From Fagopyrum homotropicum (taxonomy: Eukaryota; Streptophyta; Magnoliopsida; Caryophyllales; Polygonaceae), in the NCBI GenBank assembly GCA_033239125.1, contig BSWB01000001.1:117670916-117734915 (forward strand): a stretch of 64,000 nucleotides of DNA. The letters run 5' to 3'. Both the position numbers and the translations under genes were made by a program. The first letter of the stretch is position 1; the number at the start of each line of letters is the position of its first letter. The notes under the pieces are model-generated. The model saw only the letters and a program-made list of their open reading frames with translations, did no database searches and was not told the origin of the DNA. This document shows, one piece after another, positions 46,571 through 58,171 of the stretch.

Positions 46571-47452
46571 TTACTTAATAGATATTAAATTACAATGTAG
46601 GTCATGGACAAACATAACGGTTTTAAGAGTAAAATTAGGAAACAGTATTACTTGTCCAAGTTGATTTGCCGAAACAATATTACTTTTCCAAGTCGTATTA
46701 TGAATATTAAAAAGAAGAGATTTGAACCTCTCATGTGAATATCCAAGATTGAGAAACAATACTTGCGTGATTATCGGAAGTACAAGAGTTCTGATAGCTT
46801 TGAAAGAGTTGGTAAAGAGAGGTCCGTTATTCATTCGAGATTGATGAACCGAGAGTACTTTGGTCTGCTAAATTCAGTGGAGCAGCTACTATTGAAGTAA
46901 AGTTAATAAAAGCAACATTTGCACTGTGTAGAGTTGGTTCGGTAGGCGCAAATCCATATGATGTTATTGTAGGAAGTCGTATTATAAATATCAAAAAGAA
47001 GAGATTTGAACATGTCATGTGAAGGAGGCACCACTGTCGAGTATCCAAGATTGAGAAACAATATCTGCGTGATTATCGGAAATACTAGAGTGTTGATAGT
47101 TTTGAAAGAGTTGGTAAATTGAAGTCCATTGTTCATTCGAGATGGATGGACCGAGAGTACTTCGGTCGGCCAAATTTAGTGGAGCAGCTATTGTTGAAGT
47201 AGAGTTAATAAGAGAAACATCTGCACTTGGTAGAGTTGGTTTGGTAGACACCAATGGAAATGATACTAGTGCAACAATAGTATATTTGAGGGTAGAATAA
47301 ATGTTGTCATCAAGACCCCTCAATGGGCAATAATCAGAGGTAGCTATTAGAGATACGTTTGTTATGTCAAAACGGAATCGGTAGAAAAAAATTAATATTA
47401 TAGATCGAGTAGAAGAGATAAGCGTGAGGAAGAAATAAAATATGACGATCAT
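46571..47452 (-). pseudogene. Copia protease region with internal tandem duplication (element J)
   Basis: The intact-looking motif SQSWILDSGASFT, with the catalytic DSG, is at about 47060-47025. Downstream FKSLLFDIYNTTS is seen. The segment 46976-47270 is repeated as 46693-46975. In the second copy the text goes from QSW directly to SHERFKSLLF, so the DSGA part is missing, and GLGYS-like text in other frames results from the break. A conserved stretch upstream (ADRSTLGPSISNEQWTSIYQ) occurs in both copies. Confidence 0.75.
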
Positions 47453-48630
47453 TATTCCTGTCAGATAACTCCACGTTGATGATACTTGTTATAGAATGTT
47501 GTTTGCATGAATGATGGAAGATAAATAGGATCTTTGGCCTAAGTAAACAAATTTTGTAAAAAAAAGTCTGGTTTTAGGCTCGGATGGAAATAATTCCCGA
47601 GAATGCACGAAGTTTAGGTTTGAGAATAGAAATGCGGTCTGAGACCACGTTTTTATTCGTAAAAAATGATGTCGTGGACAACATTTTAATTTACGCAAAC
47701 TAAAACAAAACAAAATACAAAGGCGCGGTCTAGTGTCAATATTTTTTTTTTAAAAAAAAGATATAAAGGTGTGGTCCTGGACCGCACCTCTAGTGCTTTT
47801 TCTGACTTCACGCATATGATTCCCTGTTGAGTGCTAACCTGCAAGAAATAAAGAGAGGCGCGGGATTGGACTGTGCCTCTTGCCCTCTTTATTACACGCC
47901 AACCGCACCTCTTCTGTTCACAAATTGACACCATTCTTCCTTCACAACCAGTCTTCTTCTCATTCGGTTCTTCCTTCTACCACCGGAGAGACCCGCCACC
48001 GAAGCACGCCGCCATCACCGGAGAACACCTGCTACACCACCAGGTTTACCTTAAACCCTATTGTTAATGTTATCATGAAGTATGTTACTTTTGGGATTTT
48101 TTTTATTTGTGTAGGATTAGGATTTTTATGTGTAGAATTAGAGCTTTATTTTAGAAATATTAATGGACATAAGGGTATTGAACTATGGTTGATTAAATTA
48201 TTAATTATGCTTGATTAATGTTATAGGCATATTAGTTGTTTAATTATGTTTTGATTCTTTATTCTTAAATAATGTAAAACGAAATATTTATGATTTATTT
48301 ACATAGATAAGATGGATTTTATAAAATATATATGCTTAAAAATATATAAGATAAGATAGATCTAAAATAAATATCTATGTTAAAAATAATTACTGGTAAA
48401 ATTTTTTTAAAAAAAAGTATTTGGTGAGAATTTTATAGGTGTATCGAATTCAAGAGTTTTTAGAGATAAATGTTACGTAGTTACAAAATTACAGTTAACT
48501 AATTATTAAAAGTAAATTTAATTTTTTTTTAACATACTTAAACTAATCCTAATATTGAGAAATCTCAACAAAAATTGTTTGAACATAGATATTTTTAAAA
48601 TTATATTTAGTTAATTTAAAAAAATAATGT

Positions 48631-48681
<51 letters not shown>

Positions 48682-49471
48682 CATGATTGATTAGTAAACT
48701 AATCCTAATATCAAGAAAAATTAATTTTGGTTAAACTTTATTTGTAACAAATCTCAACAAAAATTGTTTTTACCATAGATATTTTTTTAAATGAAAATAT
48801 AAATATTTTTGATCAAAACTTTAAATTTATTTATTTATTTTTGGTATTGACTAATTCAAATAATTGTTTTAAAATATTTTAATTTTGATCACAGAAGATA
48901 TTGCTTAATTAAGAAATAATTTTATTAACGTAAAATCTAGAAAAGCCATGTGACAATGAGTGATTCTATTTTAATATGTATATAATCAGATTTTATTGAA
49001 GTATGTTAGTGTTATGGTTTTATTTGTGTAGGATTTGGTTTTTTATGTGTAGAATTTGGGCTTTATTTTAGAAATATTAATGGATATAAAGGTATTGAAC
49101 TATGGTTAATTAAATTATTAATTATGCTTGATTAATGTTATAGACATATTAGTTGTTCAATTATGCTTGATAACATTTGTAATTAGATTTTATTAATCAT
49201 ATTATTAATATTGTATATATGAATTTTGTTAGTAGTGTAGGATTATGGTGTAGGGTTATCTTAGAAATATTAGTGGATCTAATTTATGTAATTAGTTGTT
49301 AAGTATATATAAGTAATATTTAATAATATAAAATTTGTTATTAGAGTATAGTAATTATGTTATTTTCTTTTATATGTGTGAATTATGTTATTAGTGTAGG
49401 GTTATGATTTAAGGGTATTGTAGAAATATTAGTGGATCTCATTTAGGTCATAAGTCTAACTAAATATAAAA
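47453..49471 (+). other. Left part and 5' non-coding region of the Mutator-like element
   Basis: Palindromic GC-rich words at 47634-47648, 47767-47789 and 47854-47880. From 47880 to 48060 there is a C-rich stretch (CACCGGAGAGACC, CACCGGAGAACACC) resembling a 5' leader, followed after about 48050 by very AT-rich DNA that looks like an intron. A ~170-bp block at 48076-48245 is repeated at 48998-49165, with shorter echoes at 49233 and 49393. A TIR could not be identified with confidence. Confidence 0.45.
48634..48677. repeat. (AT)n microsatellite
   Basis: About 22 AT units in the AT-rich 5' region of the MULE. Confidence 0.9.
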
Positions 49472-51613
49472 TAGATGGATGACAACATCAATTTTTGGCC
49501 TGCATGGAAAACATGAAAACATACACGAGATTACTCACATATAATGAGCACGCACAATCTCTGATTGGATACGGAACTGTTCCGATGCATTCTACAAACC
49601 TGACAATGGAAACTGGTCCCTCACATGCTAGTTCTAGTCATGTGGATGAGGATGATATTCACATTGATCAGAATGGTCTAGACAGTGACAATGAGATTCA
49701 TGAAGCAGAAGAAGATCGTCATGTTGAGGATGGGCCCGCAGCGCCAGATTATGAAGAAGTTCGAGAAGCAGCACACTGTGTCATAAGAGCTCAATCAATC
49801 AACCCAACTTGCAATGATATTGTCGAAGATGAACCAATTCAAACGAATTCATGGGACAACCCATATGCGCCAACTCACATAGCAGATGTTGATGAATTTC
49901 AAAAAGGGCAATGTTTTAGTTCAATTGTTGATTTAAAGCGACAGTTGGCAAATTATTCCCTAAGGAGAGGATATTCTTACACGACTGTCAGAGCAGATTC
50001 ACACTATTATACTGTACATTGTTGTGGAAAAGAACAATCAATTGCACATGGCTGGTTTCCGCACGTCGGGTTGATCAAGCATTAGATTTATGGTCTGTGC
50101 ACCGCTACAATAGGCCTCGTATCCCGCATGTGTCTCGCATATGAGAGAACTTGAGAACCACAATGCAACTTCTAGATTCATCTCTCATGAGGTTAAAAAT
50201 ATGGTTCGTCTAGATTTGACAATCAAACCGCGAGTTATCATAGAGGTGATGAATGTTAAAAATCAAGTGGTTCCATCCTATAAGAAAGCATGGGATGCTA
50301 AAAATAAAGCAATTGTTGATATCTACGGTGATTAGAAGGAGTTGTACGCTGATTTGCCGCAATATATGGCGGCTATACACCAATCAAACCCAGGTTCAAT
50401 TGTTAAATGGGTTACGACGGAAATAGGTGATCATAACATCCATACGTTTCAACGTGTGTATTGGCTTTTGGTCCTTCTATAGTTGGTTTCAAGCATTGGC
50501 GTCTTGTGATCTCAATCGATAAAACACACTTATATGGCAAGTATAAGCACGTCCTACTAGTTGCAAAGGGTGTTAACACAAACGAACAATTATTCCCCTT
50601 GCGTTTGCACTTGTTGAAGCGGAGAATACAAAAAGTTGACCATGGTTTATGAGCTGCATAGGCAAATATATCACAGATAGAGATGGCTTGTGTGTGATTT
50701 CAGACAAATAGGCATGCATAACTAGGGCAATGACAGATTCCAGATGGAGTCCACCGATGGCATATCATAGATTTGGTATCCATCATCTGAAGTCAAATGT
50801 CCAAACTCGATATAAAGACACACAACTGAAATTCCTTGTTGCTGTGACTGCATACACACGTGAACGTCGTCATTTTATTCGTGGGTTCGACCAGATAGGT
50901 GAAAAGAATCGTGATTGTCGTGAATTTCTTCAAAAACTTGGACTCGAAAAATGTTTGCTACATCACGATGGAGGTTTACGATATGGATGAATGACGACAA
51001 ACATGTCTGAGTGTTGTAATGGAGTTATGAAAGGTACTAGATGTCTTTCCGTCACTAGCATTGTGCAAGCAATGTTTACTCGTTTGAACAACTATTTTGT
51101 CTCGGGATGTGGTAGAGCACTTCAACGTATTGCAAATGGTCATCTCTTGTCTAAAAACATAGAGGAAAAGATCGAAAATTTGAAGGAGGTAGCAAGGACA
51201 ACAACAGTGAGTCCATACAACATTCAACGCGGAATATACCAAGTTGATGTCCCTAGAGTAGATCAAGGTGGTCATCACAACTTCACTGTTGGTTTGGAAG
51301 AACGCGTATGTAGTTGTCTTACGTTGCAACTTTTGAAGATACCATGCCCTTATGTACTTGCAATCATATGCGGCGACATATAGTCCATACTTCCATCACA
51401 TTGTTGATAAGTCTGAATGGCCTGTAGTGCCTAGGCCATTGATATTTCCGGATCCGGCGTGTCGGCGAGGTGCAGGAAGACCTCGTACTGGGCAAAACAA
51501 AATGGATCAGAGTAACGATCGGAGAGTGAAGTGTTTCGTTGTGGTCAATTGGGTCATAACAAAAGATCGTGCACTTCTCAAGTTGGACCATCAGGACAAT
51601 AGTTTTTTCTCTC
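49472..51613 (+). pseudogene. MuDR-type MULE transposase
   Basis: Cut-and-paste transposase of the Mutator superfamily. A possible start is the ATG at 49472 (MDDNINFWPAWKT), followed by a frameshift. Then an acidic N-terminal region, and the MuDR DNA-binding domain at about 49890-50130 (FQKGQCFSSIVDLKRQLANY, then TVHCCGKEQS and, frameshifted, SVHRYNRPRIPHVS). The MULE DDE domain spans about 50460-51050: FGPSIVGFKHWRLVISIDKT then HLYGKYKHVLLVAKGV with the first Asp; the second Asp near CVISD (50693); MSECCNGVMKGTRCLS with the Glu. A SWIM zinc finger follows (CSCLTLQLLKIPCPYVLAI), in which the expected His is Tyr. A CCHC knuckle is frameshifted near 51535. At least four breaks are present. Confidence 0.85.
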
Positions 51614-51835
51614 TAGAGTTGTTGTTTTAGTTATGAATTATTGTAAAAAGAACTTCTGAAGTTGTTGTTTTAGTTATGAATTATTGTTATTGTTTTTGTT
51701 TTAGTTATGAACTTTTGCAGTTGCTGTTTCAATTATGAATTATTGTTATTGTTATTGTTTTAGTTATGAATTATTGTTATTGTTAATGTTAATGTTATTG
51801 CTATTGTTGTTGTTATTATTATTGCAGACGTTATT
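51614..51835. repeat. Low-complexity TTATTG-rich spacer between the two MULE genes
   Basis: Several copies of TTTTAGTTATGAATTATTG followed by (TTATTG)n and (TTGTTA)n. It probably grew by slippage; it may be the 3' untranslated region of the transposase gene. Confidence 0.7.
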
Positions 51836-51849
51836 GTTATTCTTGCTAG

Positions 51850-52736
51850 ATGGATGCTGGACACCACATTACATATTTACTTAGCCGTCAAGATGATCGT
51901 CGTAGTTCAGACGTGTGGACTCGTGAGGGTTATGTAAGAAAATACTTAACATTCCATGTGAGAAAATACTTAAAGTCATATAATTTTATAAATTATGTTT
52001 CTTGTTTATAAATTGTAGACGTTACAACCGATGACCTCTAGGATGCATATTAGAAACATTGGTGCAAGTCTCCCACGTGACGAGACAGTTGTAGACTACA
52101 TAAAGTTGGCTGGTGTTTACGGTATATACCGTCTTGGTTCTACCTTCCAGCTGGATGCTGACCTTATCACAATACTGGTTGAGAAATGGAGGTTTGAGAC
52201 ACATACCTTTCATTTGGCTGTTGGTGAGGCATCGATCACACTATAGGACGTTGCCGTCATGTTGGGTCTTCGAGTAGATGGGCCTGCAGTGACTGGTACC
52301 GCACACTATGATTGGCCTACTATGCTTGAGTATCTTTTGGGAGAGCGCTCAGGCTCGGAAAATATTAGAGGATCATCACTGAAGTTCAGATGGTTACGAG
52401 AGTTCCTTGGGTGTGGTCTTACAAAGGATGCATATGTTGCTACTGTACGGTGTCATGCACGAGCGTACATATTGTTGCTCATGGGTGCAGTCATCTTTGC
52501 TTACAATACAGGAGGATCCATCCAGTTGTTGTATCTTGCTTTGTTGAACGACTTACAAAAGCTAGTCAATATAGTTGGGGCAACGCTACATTGGCTTTTC
52601 TGTGTAGGCAGTTGTGTAAAGTTGCCCACAAGAACAAACATGAGATCACCGACCATTGATCTTGTTACACGTAAATCATTAAATAAAGCAATTTTCAGTT
52701 ATCTTCATTCTAATTTGTTGAACCTAATTATGTAGT
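51850..52736 (+). pseudogene. Plant mobile domain (PMD, MAIN-like) gene
   Basis: PMD proteins include MAIN/MAIL1, and PMD sequences are also known inside Mutator and Ty3 elements. Exon 1 (51850-51933) reads MDAGHHITYLLSRQDDRRSS. After an intron, exon 2 starts at 52019 (TLQPMTSRMHIRNIGASLPR) and shows the PMD core: FQLDADLITILVEKWRFETH, TFHLAVGEASITL, then, after a TAG at 52244-52246, DVAVMLGLRVDGPAVTG, SLKFRWLREFLGCGLTKDAY and CHARAYILLLMGAVIFAYNT. A frameshift near 52555 moves the frame to ASQYSWGNATLAFLCRQLCK. It is cut off shortly after, next to the LTR at 52798. The stop replaces the usual Gln (TLQDVAVLLGL in relatives). Confidence 0.8.
51934..52018 (+). other. Predicted 85-bp intron in the PMD gene
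   Basis: GTAAGA at the 5' end and ATTGTAG at the 3' end. Removing it joins GAGGGTTAT to ACGTTACAACCG in frame, whereas reading through gives stops. It is AT-rich. Confidence 0.7.
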
Positions 52737-52797
52737 TATGATCGTGGCAGAGGAGTCCTATCGGGAGACCAGAATGTTTATTCTACCTGACTGACGT

Positions 52798-54547
52798 TGT
52801 GACACCCCGAATCTGCGGGATATCATAATGCAACGGGCGAGACCTCACAATGGGTCCCAACCATTAGCCCGAAAACAATTTCACCGGACCTTTCCAACAA
52901 GGAACAAATAAAGGCCAAAACAAAAAACAAGTTTCATGCAATGATATGATTCCCGAATACAACAAGAAAGGAAAGATATTAGTCGTCTATACAAAAATGC
53001 CAAGAATACACAATATACAACAATAATACACGGACTCAATTCCCAAAACTCGACATATGATGTACGGAACCCCAGCTGCTCACTCCTCCGGATCACTCGG
53101 CCACACCTAACCTCCACGTTAACTACAACAATCGATATAGAACCATTAGCTCACATTCTAGGCATTATTAAGATAGCAAGGGCACAAACACATGCATAAG
53201 AACACATAACACATCATGTCCTGTACATACATATCCATTCTCCTACTCTTTTTAAGTTATTCCATTACTAGTTCCATTCGTTTAAAGTGTGACACGAGAG
53301 TCTTATAACTCTCGCCTCTATCCCTGTGTAATCAACAGGAGTGTGGCGGAGTTCAACCCGTATACCATGTGTAGTGGCGAAGAAGGCCGCCCGTATACCA
53401 TGAATGGTCTAGTCGCAAAGAACCTCCCAGTCTCCCTCGGGAGATGGGCAGTGATGTCATCGCCCGATAATAATAGTAACAGTGGCCCAAATAATATATA
53501 TAGTCAAGTAGTCCTAATCCGGTTTCATGATTATAAACAAAGATAAAGCACACACCACCATCACAGATCCAAATAATGCATAAAAACGAGCTAAGTAAGT
53601 CCGTAGACTTACCTCGTCTCAAAGCTAGCTAAAAACCGATCTCACTTCCCGTAGGAATACACATCGCCTGATCATAACAAGGAACAAATCAATACTACTC
53701 TCATAAGCTAGAAGTCCTTAGACTTATAGACCCGATGATCTCGCAAGATCATAAACCACAACAAATACTAGGACAAACAATCCTAGTCTCAACAAAGGAA
53801 ACGATAACAACTCTATGCACATCCTAGCTCACAATCTCACAACCATGTGCTCACCATTTTAACCCTCACACAGCAACCATACCCTCATCTCATCAACGAA
53901 CTCAGAACCATGAAGCCACCAAGCCATAGCTAATTCTGAAAATCTCACAAACTCGCCTAAGGTCCACAAGCCAATATATGGCATTCCAACTAACCTAGGT
54001 CCAATCATAGCATGCTTCTAGCATAAACACTCCCTAGGATCAACCATGCTCTCATACTCGAGGGAGGGTACTCACTAGGCAAGGACAAGGGTGTGGAAGA
54101 AGGAAGAACAGTCGTGAAAGGAAGAAGAAGACCGCAAGGGCGTGCTTGCTGAGCTAGTGGCCGCCCCTACGACCCAGAGGTCCACCCCTGCGGCTCCTGG
54201 TGGCCACCCCTGCGGCTCCTGCTGGCCGCCCCGCGGCTTTGAAGATCCGCCACCACGGTCGAACAAAAGAGGGCGATTCTGCGATGGATTCTTCGGTGGA
54301 TCCCTGATGTGCTGATGCCTCCTAGCGTCCTTGATCCACCATAGATGTTCCACACACACCAAATCATCATACATGACATCCCAAACTCGATCCCAATCAC
54401 ATGCAAGCCAAAGGGAAGATAACAAGATGAAGCTATGGCTTCCACCATTGAAGCTTGAGGAAGAAGGAGAAGATGAAGGGGGAAGAAGAAGAATATCTAC
54501 AGTAACTTGACTAGGATCCTCTGTCTCCATCTCGAATCCAATAGGAG
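52798..54547 (-). repeat. E-family chromovirus LTR, truncated
   Basis: TGTGACACCCCG at 52798, following the E LTR (4540-6452) through the hairpin (53595-53612) and the GC-rich block with repeated CCCCTGCGGCTCC words (54170-54250). It ends at 54547 where LTR B begins, so its terminal part is missing. It interrupts the MULE. No PBS at its left side, so it is a solo or partial LTR. Confidence 0.75.
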
Positions 54548-56268
54548 TGTTAGCATGAAATATGACTATATTTCAAGCACTTGTTTTAGTTATTTTTCCC
54601 TATTTAGTGTGTTCTTAGATTTGAGTTTGAAGCAATTATGAGCTAGTTCACCCACTTTGTCGATATAGAGATCTACACTAGCTTCGTTTTGTTTTTAGGT
54701 GATTAAAGACTTGGATTGGAGCAAAATGTGGAAGGAAACAAGTATTTGATCATGCTTGATAGCAAAGAGATGCATTAGAGAGGCTAAGGAAGGAGCATGG
54801 ATGAAGGATGTCACGAAACAAAGGCAACAAACAAGGATTTGAGGAACCACTCCCTGAATTACGATCGTGAAGAAGTGATATGAAGAACCACGCTCAAACC
54901 CACGGCCGTGGATTTGGAAACATGATCGTGGACGTGAGTTTGGAGCACACTAGAGAGTTACACGGCCAAAACCACGGCCGTGGAAGTCTTATTGGCACCG
55001 TATTTAAGTTCTACGCTCTAAATCACTGTCGTGGACAGCTGTTCATGACCGTAATTTTGGTGATTATGTGACACATTATTATTGTCATGTCAGCCACGTC
55101 ATTGGGCTTTCTCGTAACCCTATCTCGCCCTATGAAAAGGCTTGAGAAAAGAATTTTTGTGATCCTTGCTTATCCCCGCTGGACCGTTGCTTAGAGTTCC
55201 GCCTGGAGTTTGGAGACGGCCTTAGGGTTTCATTTCAACCTTAAGGATTGGAGATTCGTGAAGGACGTATTTTAAGAGATTGTGTACTTTCGGAATATTC
55301 TAGGGTTTTCATTGAAGGACGGATTGGTATCCCGTTCTTTGTGGTATCTCTAGATCGTTGTGAAGATTTCTATTCCTACTTTTCTGAATTCATAAACACG
55401 CTTTGTTGTTTGAATTTCGAGATTGACTTTGAGTTATTATTGAGTTTTCAGGGGTTTTAATCTTTCATTCTTCTTAATTTGATTATTGATATCATAATGA
55501 GGATTATTGGCTAAAACCCTTTAGCAATTCTAAGGTGAAGGGTTGATAGTTGTGGCTTAGATGATGGTAGATCGATCGTAAATCGATTGGACCCTGAGAG
55601 TGTGAGAAATATCGTCCACACCCTAAATCACGGGTTGTTCTTGGTTTCCACGGCCGTGATTCTCAAGATCTAGCTGTGATTTCTCCTGGTTTACGAACTT
55701 TGCTTTTGCTTTAATCTAAAGTTAAAGATTTGCTTTAACCTAGCCTTGGCTTGCCTTTCCTAGGTAGTAGTTAGACTCAACATCCTCTATTTCGGTTTCG
55801 AGTGTCACAACCTTAACCGTTTTGGCTTGTCTTTGATTCCTTGGGTTTGGGCATGGGTATTTGAGATTAATTCTTACCTTTAGATCCTTTCTATACTGCA
55901 ACCTCAACAACCTTTATAGAGAGTGCCTTTGGATTAGTCATATAGGGTTTTGGAACTTTACGTTACATTACCCTACTTTAGTATACCTTTGCAATTCTCG
56001 ACTCTGTCCTTATATATATAGTATATCTTGAATCGATTGCCACAATTAGATACCTGGATCTTTAGGTTTGCTGTTTTCCCAATTATTTGCAAAGCTTCTA
56101 CATTTTTGATTGCTCGATTACTTGAAACTGATTTTGACTCACCAATTCCCTGAGTTCGACACTTTGGAATACTTGCTAATCTACGCCGATCCGTACACTG
56201 TGGGTTCACTTGCTTTTATTCTAGTTTTATAATTAAAACTTATTTGCACGCACGCTTTTGGGCAAACA
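54548..56268 (+). repeat. 5' LTR of element B (1721 bp)
   Basis: TGTTAGCATGAAATATG to GGGCAAACA, next to the PBS. It contains CCACGGCCGTGG at 54900-54911 and 54972-54983 and a close variant at 55648-55659. The end near 56190-56268 (GTACACTGTGGGTTC and onward) matches the A LTR end. ORFs in it (54880, 55248, 55973) are not genes. Confidence 0.8.
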
Positions 56269-56274
56269 AGTTTT

Positions 56275-56292
56275 TGGCGCCGTTGCTGGGGA
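56275..56292 (+). promoter_or_regulatory. Primer-binding site of element B (tRNA-Asp type)
   Basis: TGGCGCCGTTGCTGGGGA, one mismatch from the complement of the plant tRNA-Asp 3' end, six bases after the LTR. Confidence 0.85.
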
Positions 56293-56466
56293 GTTGGTCT
56301 AGACCAGTTCCGGTTTTTGGTTATCGAGCTTGGGAGCTTTTGCTCTTGTTATTTGATATCTCTTCGTGAGTGATTTTTGCAGATTCTTTAGGTTATTGGA
56401 AAGACTAGATCCACCAAAGATCTAGTTCCTTTCGATCCAGAACTTGAGAAAACTTTAAGAAGAAAG

Positions 56467-58171
56467 TTGAAAGAGAAAAAGATGGTTGAACACAATGAAA
56501 GAAACATCGAAGCTGAGTTGGATGAAGCTCAACTTCAACTGAAGTTGAGTGAAAAAGCTCGTTTGGACGAGTTAACGAGTCATCAATTCCAAATTGATCA
56601 ACTTAAAGCTATGATGCTGGACATGAAGTTGGAGTTGAATGATGCTAAGAAGAAGAAGGTCAAGAAACCAACTAAGTCCATTAGAGTTAAATCATCTGAT
56701 GATGAGGATGAAGATATGCCACCACTTGAGGATATTGATCCGGTGATTCACCCCGTTCGTAACAACCCAAGACCACCGGTTGTTCCTTACATTCCCGCTG
56801 GAGATGTGAGAGTTGCTAATGGAGGGGATGAACCATGAACTCTCGGGCAAAGGATGGATCCAATTCAGCAACCACACCGTCTAGGTATGAATTTCGGAGC
56901 TCAGGACATCCAGGAATTCAGTTTTAGCCCGCAAGTTATCACCATGGTTCGCCAAAGTCAATTTGGTGGAACTAGTGCTGAATCTCCACACCAATATTTA
57001 CAGAATTTTGAGATTCTCATGGAGACATTGAAGCAGAAGAGGGCTACCAACAACAACTACAAGATCAAGCCGTTCTTCTTCTCTTTGAAGGACAAAGCTT
57101 TGGCTTGGTATCAAGCTCTTCCAGCCGGAAGGCTTAACACGTGGGAGGATCTATCTTCGGGGTTCCTCACCAAGTTCTTTCCGCCATCCAAGACGGCGGA
57201 ATTGAGATGTAAAATTAATGCCTTTTCTATGAAAGCTAACGAATGTTTGTTTCAATCATGGGAAAGATTTCAGGACCTCTTATTGGATTGCTCACACCAT
57301 GGCATTTCAAAGCTAGAGTTATTAGAGATTTACTACAAGGGGTTGGATGTGGACACACAATTCAACCTCCAATCTCTCTCTTACGGTACATTCATGGACA
57401 TGAGAGAGGATGACGCTTGGGACTTTATTGAGAAGCAAGCCCAAGTGATTGAGAAGTATTCCCACCGGAAGGTAGAGCCGGGAGTCAAGCTAACACAAGC
57501 TGCACAAACACAAATATTCTCCCTCAACACCGAAATCAAGGAGTTGAAGGAAATCATTAGAGTTGCCTTCAAAAGCCAAAGGAGCAAGATGTTGGCTACT
57601 TAGGAAAAACAACCGGAATAACAATTGGAACAACAATTGGAATAACAACAACAACCGAAATTCCAACAACAATTGGCATTCCAACCAACAACAAAATTTT
57701 GGTAATTCCTATCCAAATTCTGGAAATTTACTAACATCTCCCTCTTCATCTACCCCTTTGAAAAGCCAGGGGAAAATTTCATATGGTTCAAACAATTCGG
57801 AGAAGGAGAAACCCGATCCCATGTTGGAAACGATCTTGGGAAAGCTTCAAGGACTAGAGAGTTACATAACTAAGGTTGATAAAGCTCAAAAATCTTTAGA
57901 AAACCATATGTTCAGCAAGGCCGAAGAAGTTCCTAGAGATCAAGGAAACCTTCCCGGGAAGACGGAGGACAACCCAAGGGGAAGGGTGATGGCTATCACC
58001 ACTAGGAGTGGCGTGACAACCACCGACCCGCAACCCAATTTTGTGGAAGTTCCAACTGAGAAGGAGAAAGAAAAGGGGAAGGAGAATGAAGATGTCTACG
58101 TTCCTCCTCCAGCTTATAAACCTCCCCTACCATTCCCGCAGTCTAGAGCAAGAGCGTGTCTCGACAAGTAA
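56467..58171 (+). pseudogene. Element B Gag
   Basis: Same architecture as the A Gag at 820-2724: charged N-terminus (KMVEHNERNIEAELDEAQ), basic KKKVKK patch, acidic and Pro-rich linker, Retrotrans_gag domain (about 57060-57430, FFFSLKDKALAWYQALP), Asn-rich segment (57610-57690) and basic C-terminus. The ATG at 56481 is the likely first Met; the frame is open upstream. Breaks: TGA at 56836-56838 (A has Arg, CGA to TGA), two indels around 57560-57625 that move the Asn-rich part into another frame, and TAA at 58169-58171 just before the protease. No zinc knuckle seen. Confidence 0.85.

Larger units (their letters stand above)
45253..47452 (-). mobile_element. Element J: Ty1/copia relic, protease to linker only
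   Basis: Minus strand: protease region (47452-46571, partly duplicated), GAG-preintegrase domain (46470-46326), integrase remnants (46290-45760), post-integrase motif (45764-45582) and a Ser/Pro/Asn-rich linker (45560-45260). Gag, RT, RNase H and LTRs are absent. The left side stops at the G LTR. The motifs point to an Ale/Retrofit-like lineage, but I am not certain. Confidence 0.7.
47630..52797 (+). mobile_element. Mutator-like element (MULE) with transposase and plant mobile domain gene
   Basis: Two decayed genes in the same orientation: a MuDR-type transposase (49472-51613) and a plant mobile domain gene (51850-52736). The left limit is set at the palindromic words near 47634. The right end is cut at 52797 by an E-family LTR, so no right TIR or target duplication can be seen. 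Confidence 0.6.

Noticed and set aside
49495..50085. An intact host gene for a 196-aa protein
   Set aside because: The following sequence continues the MuDR domain in another frame, so it is the N-terminal part of a broken transposase.
51614..51835. CRISPR-like or satellite array
   Set aside because: Units are short, irregular TTATTG-type slippage repeats, and this is plant nuclear DNA.
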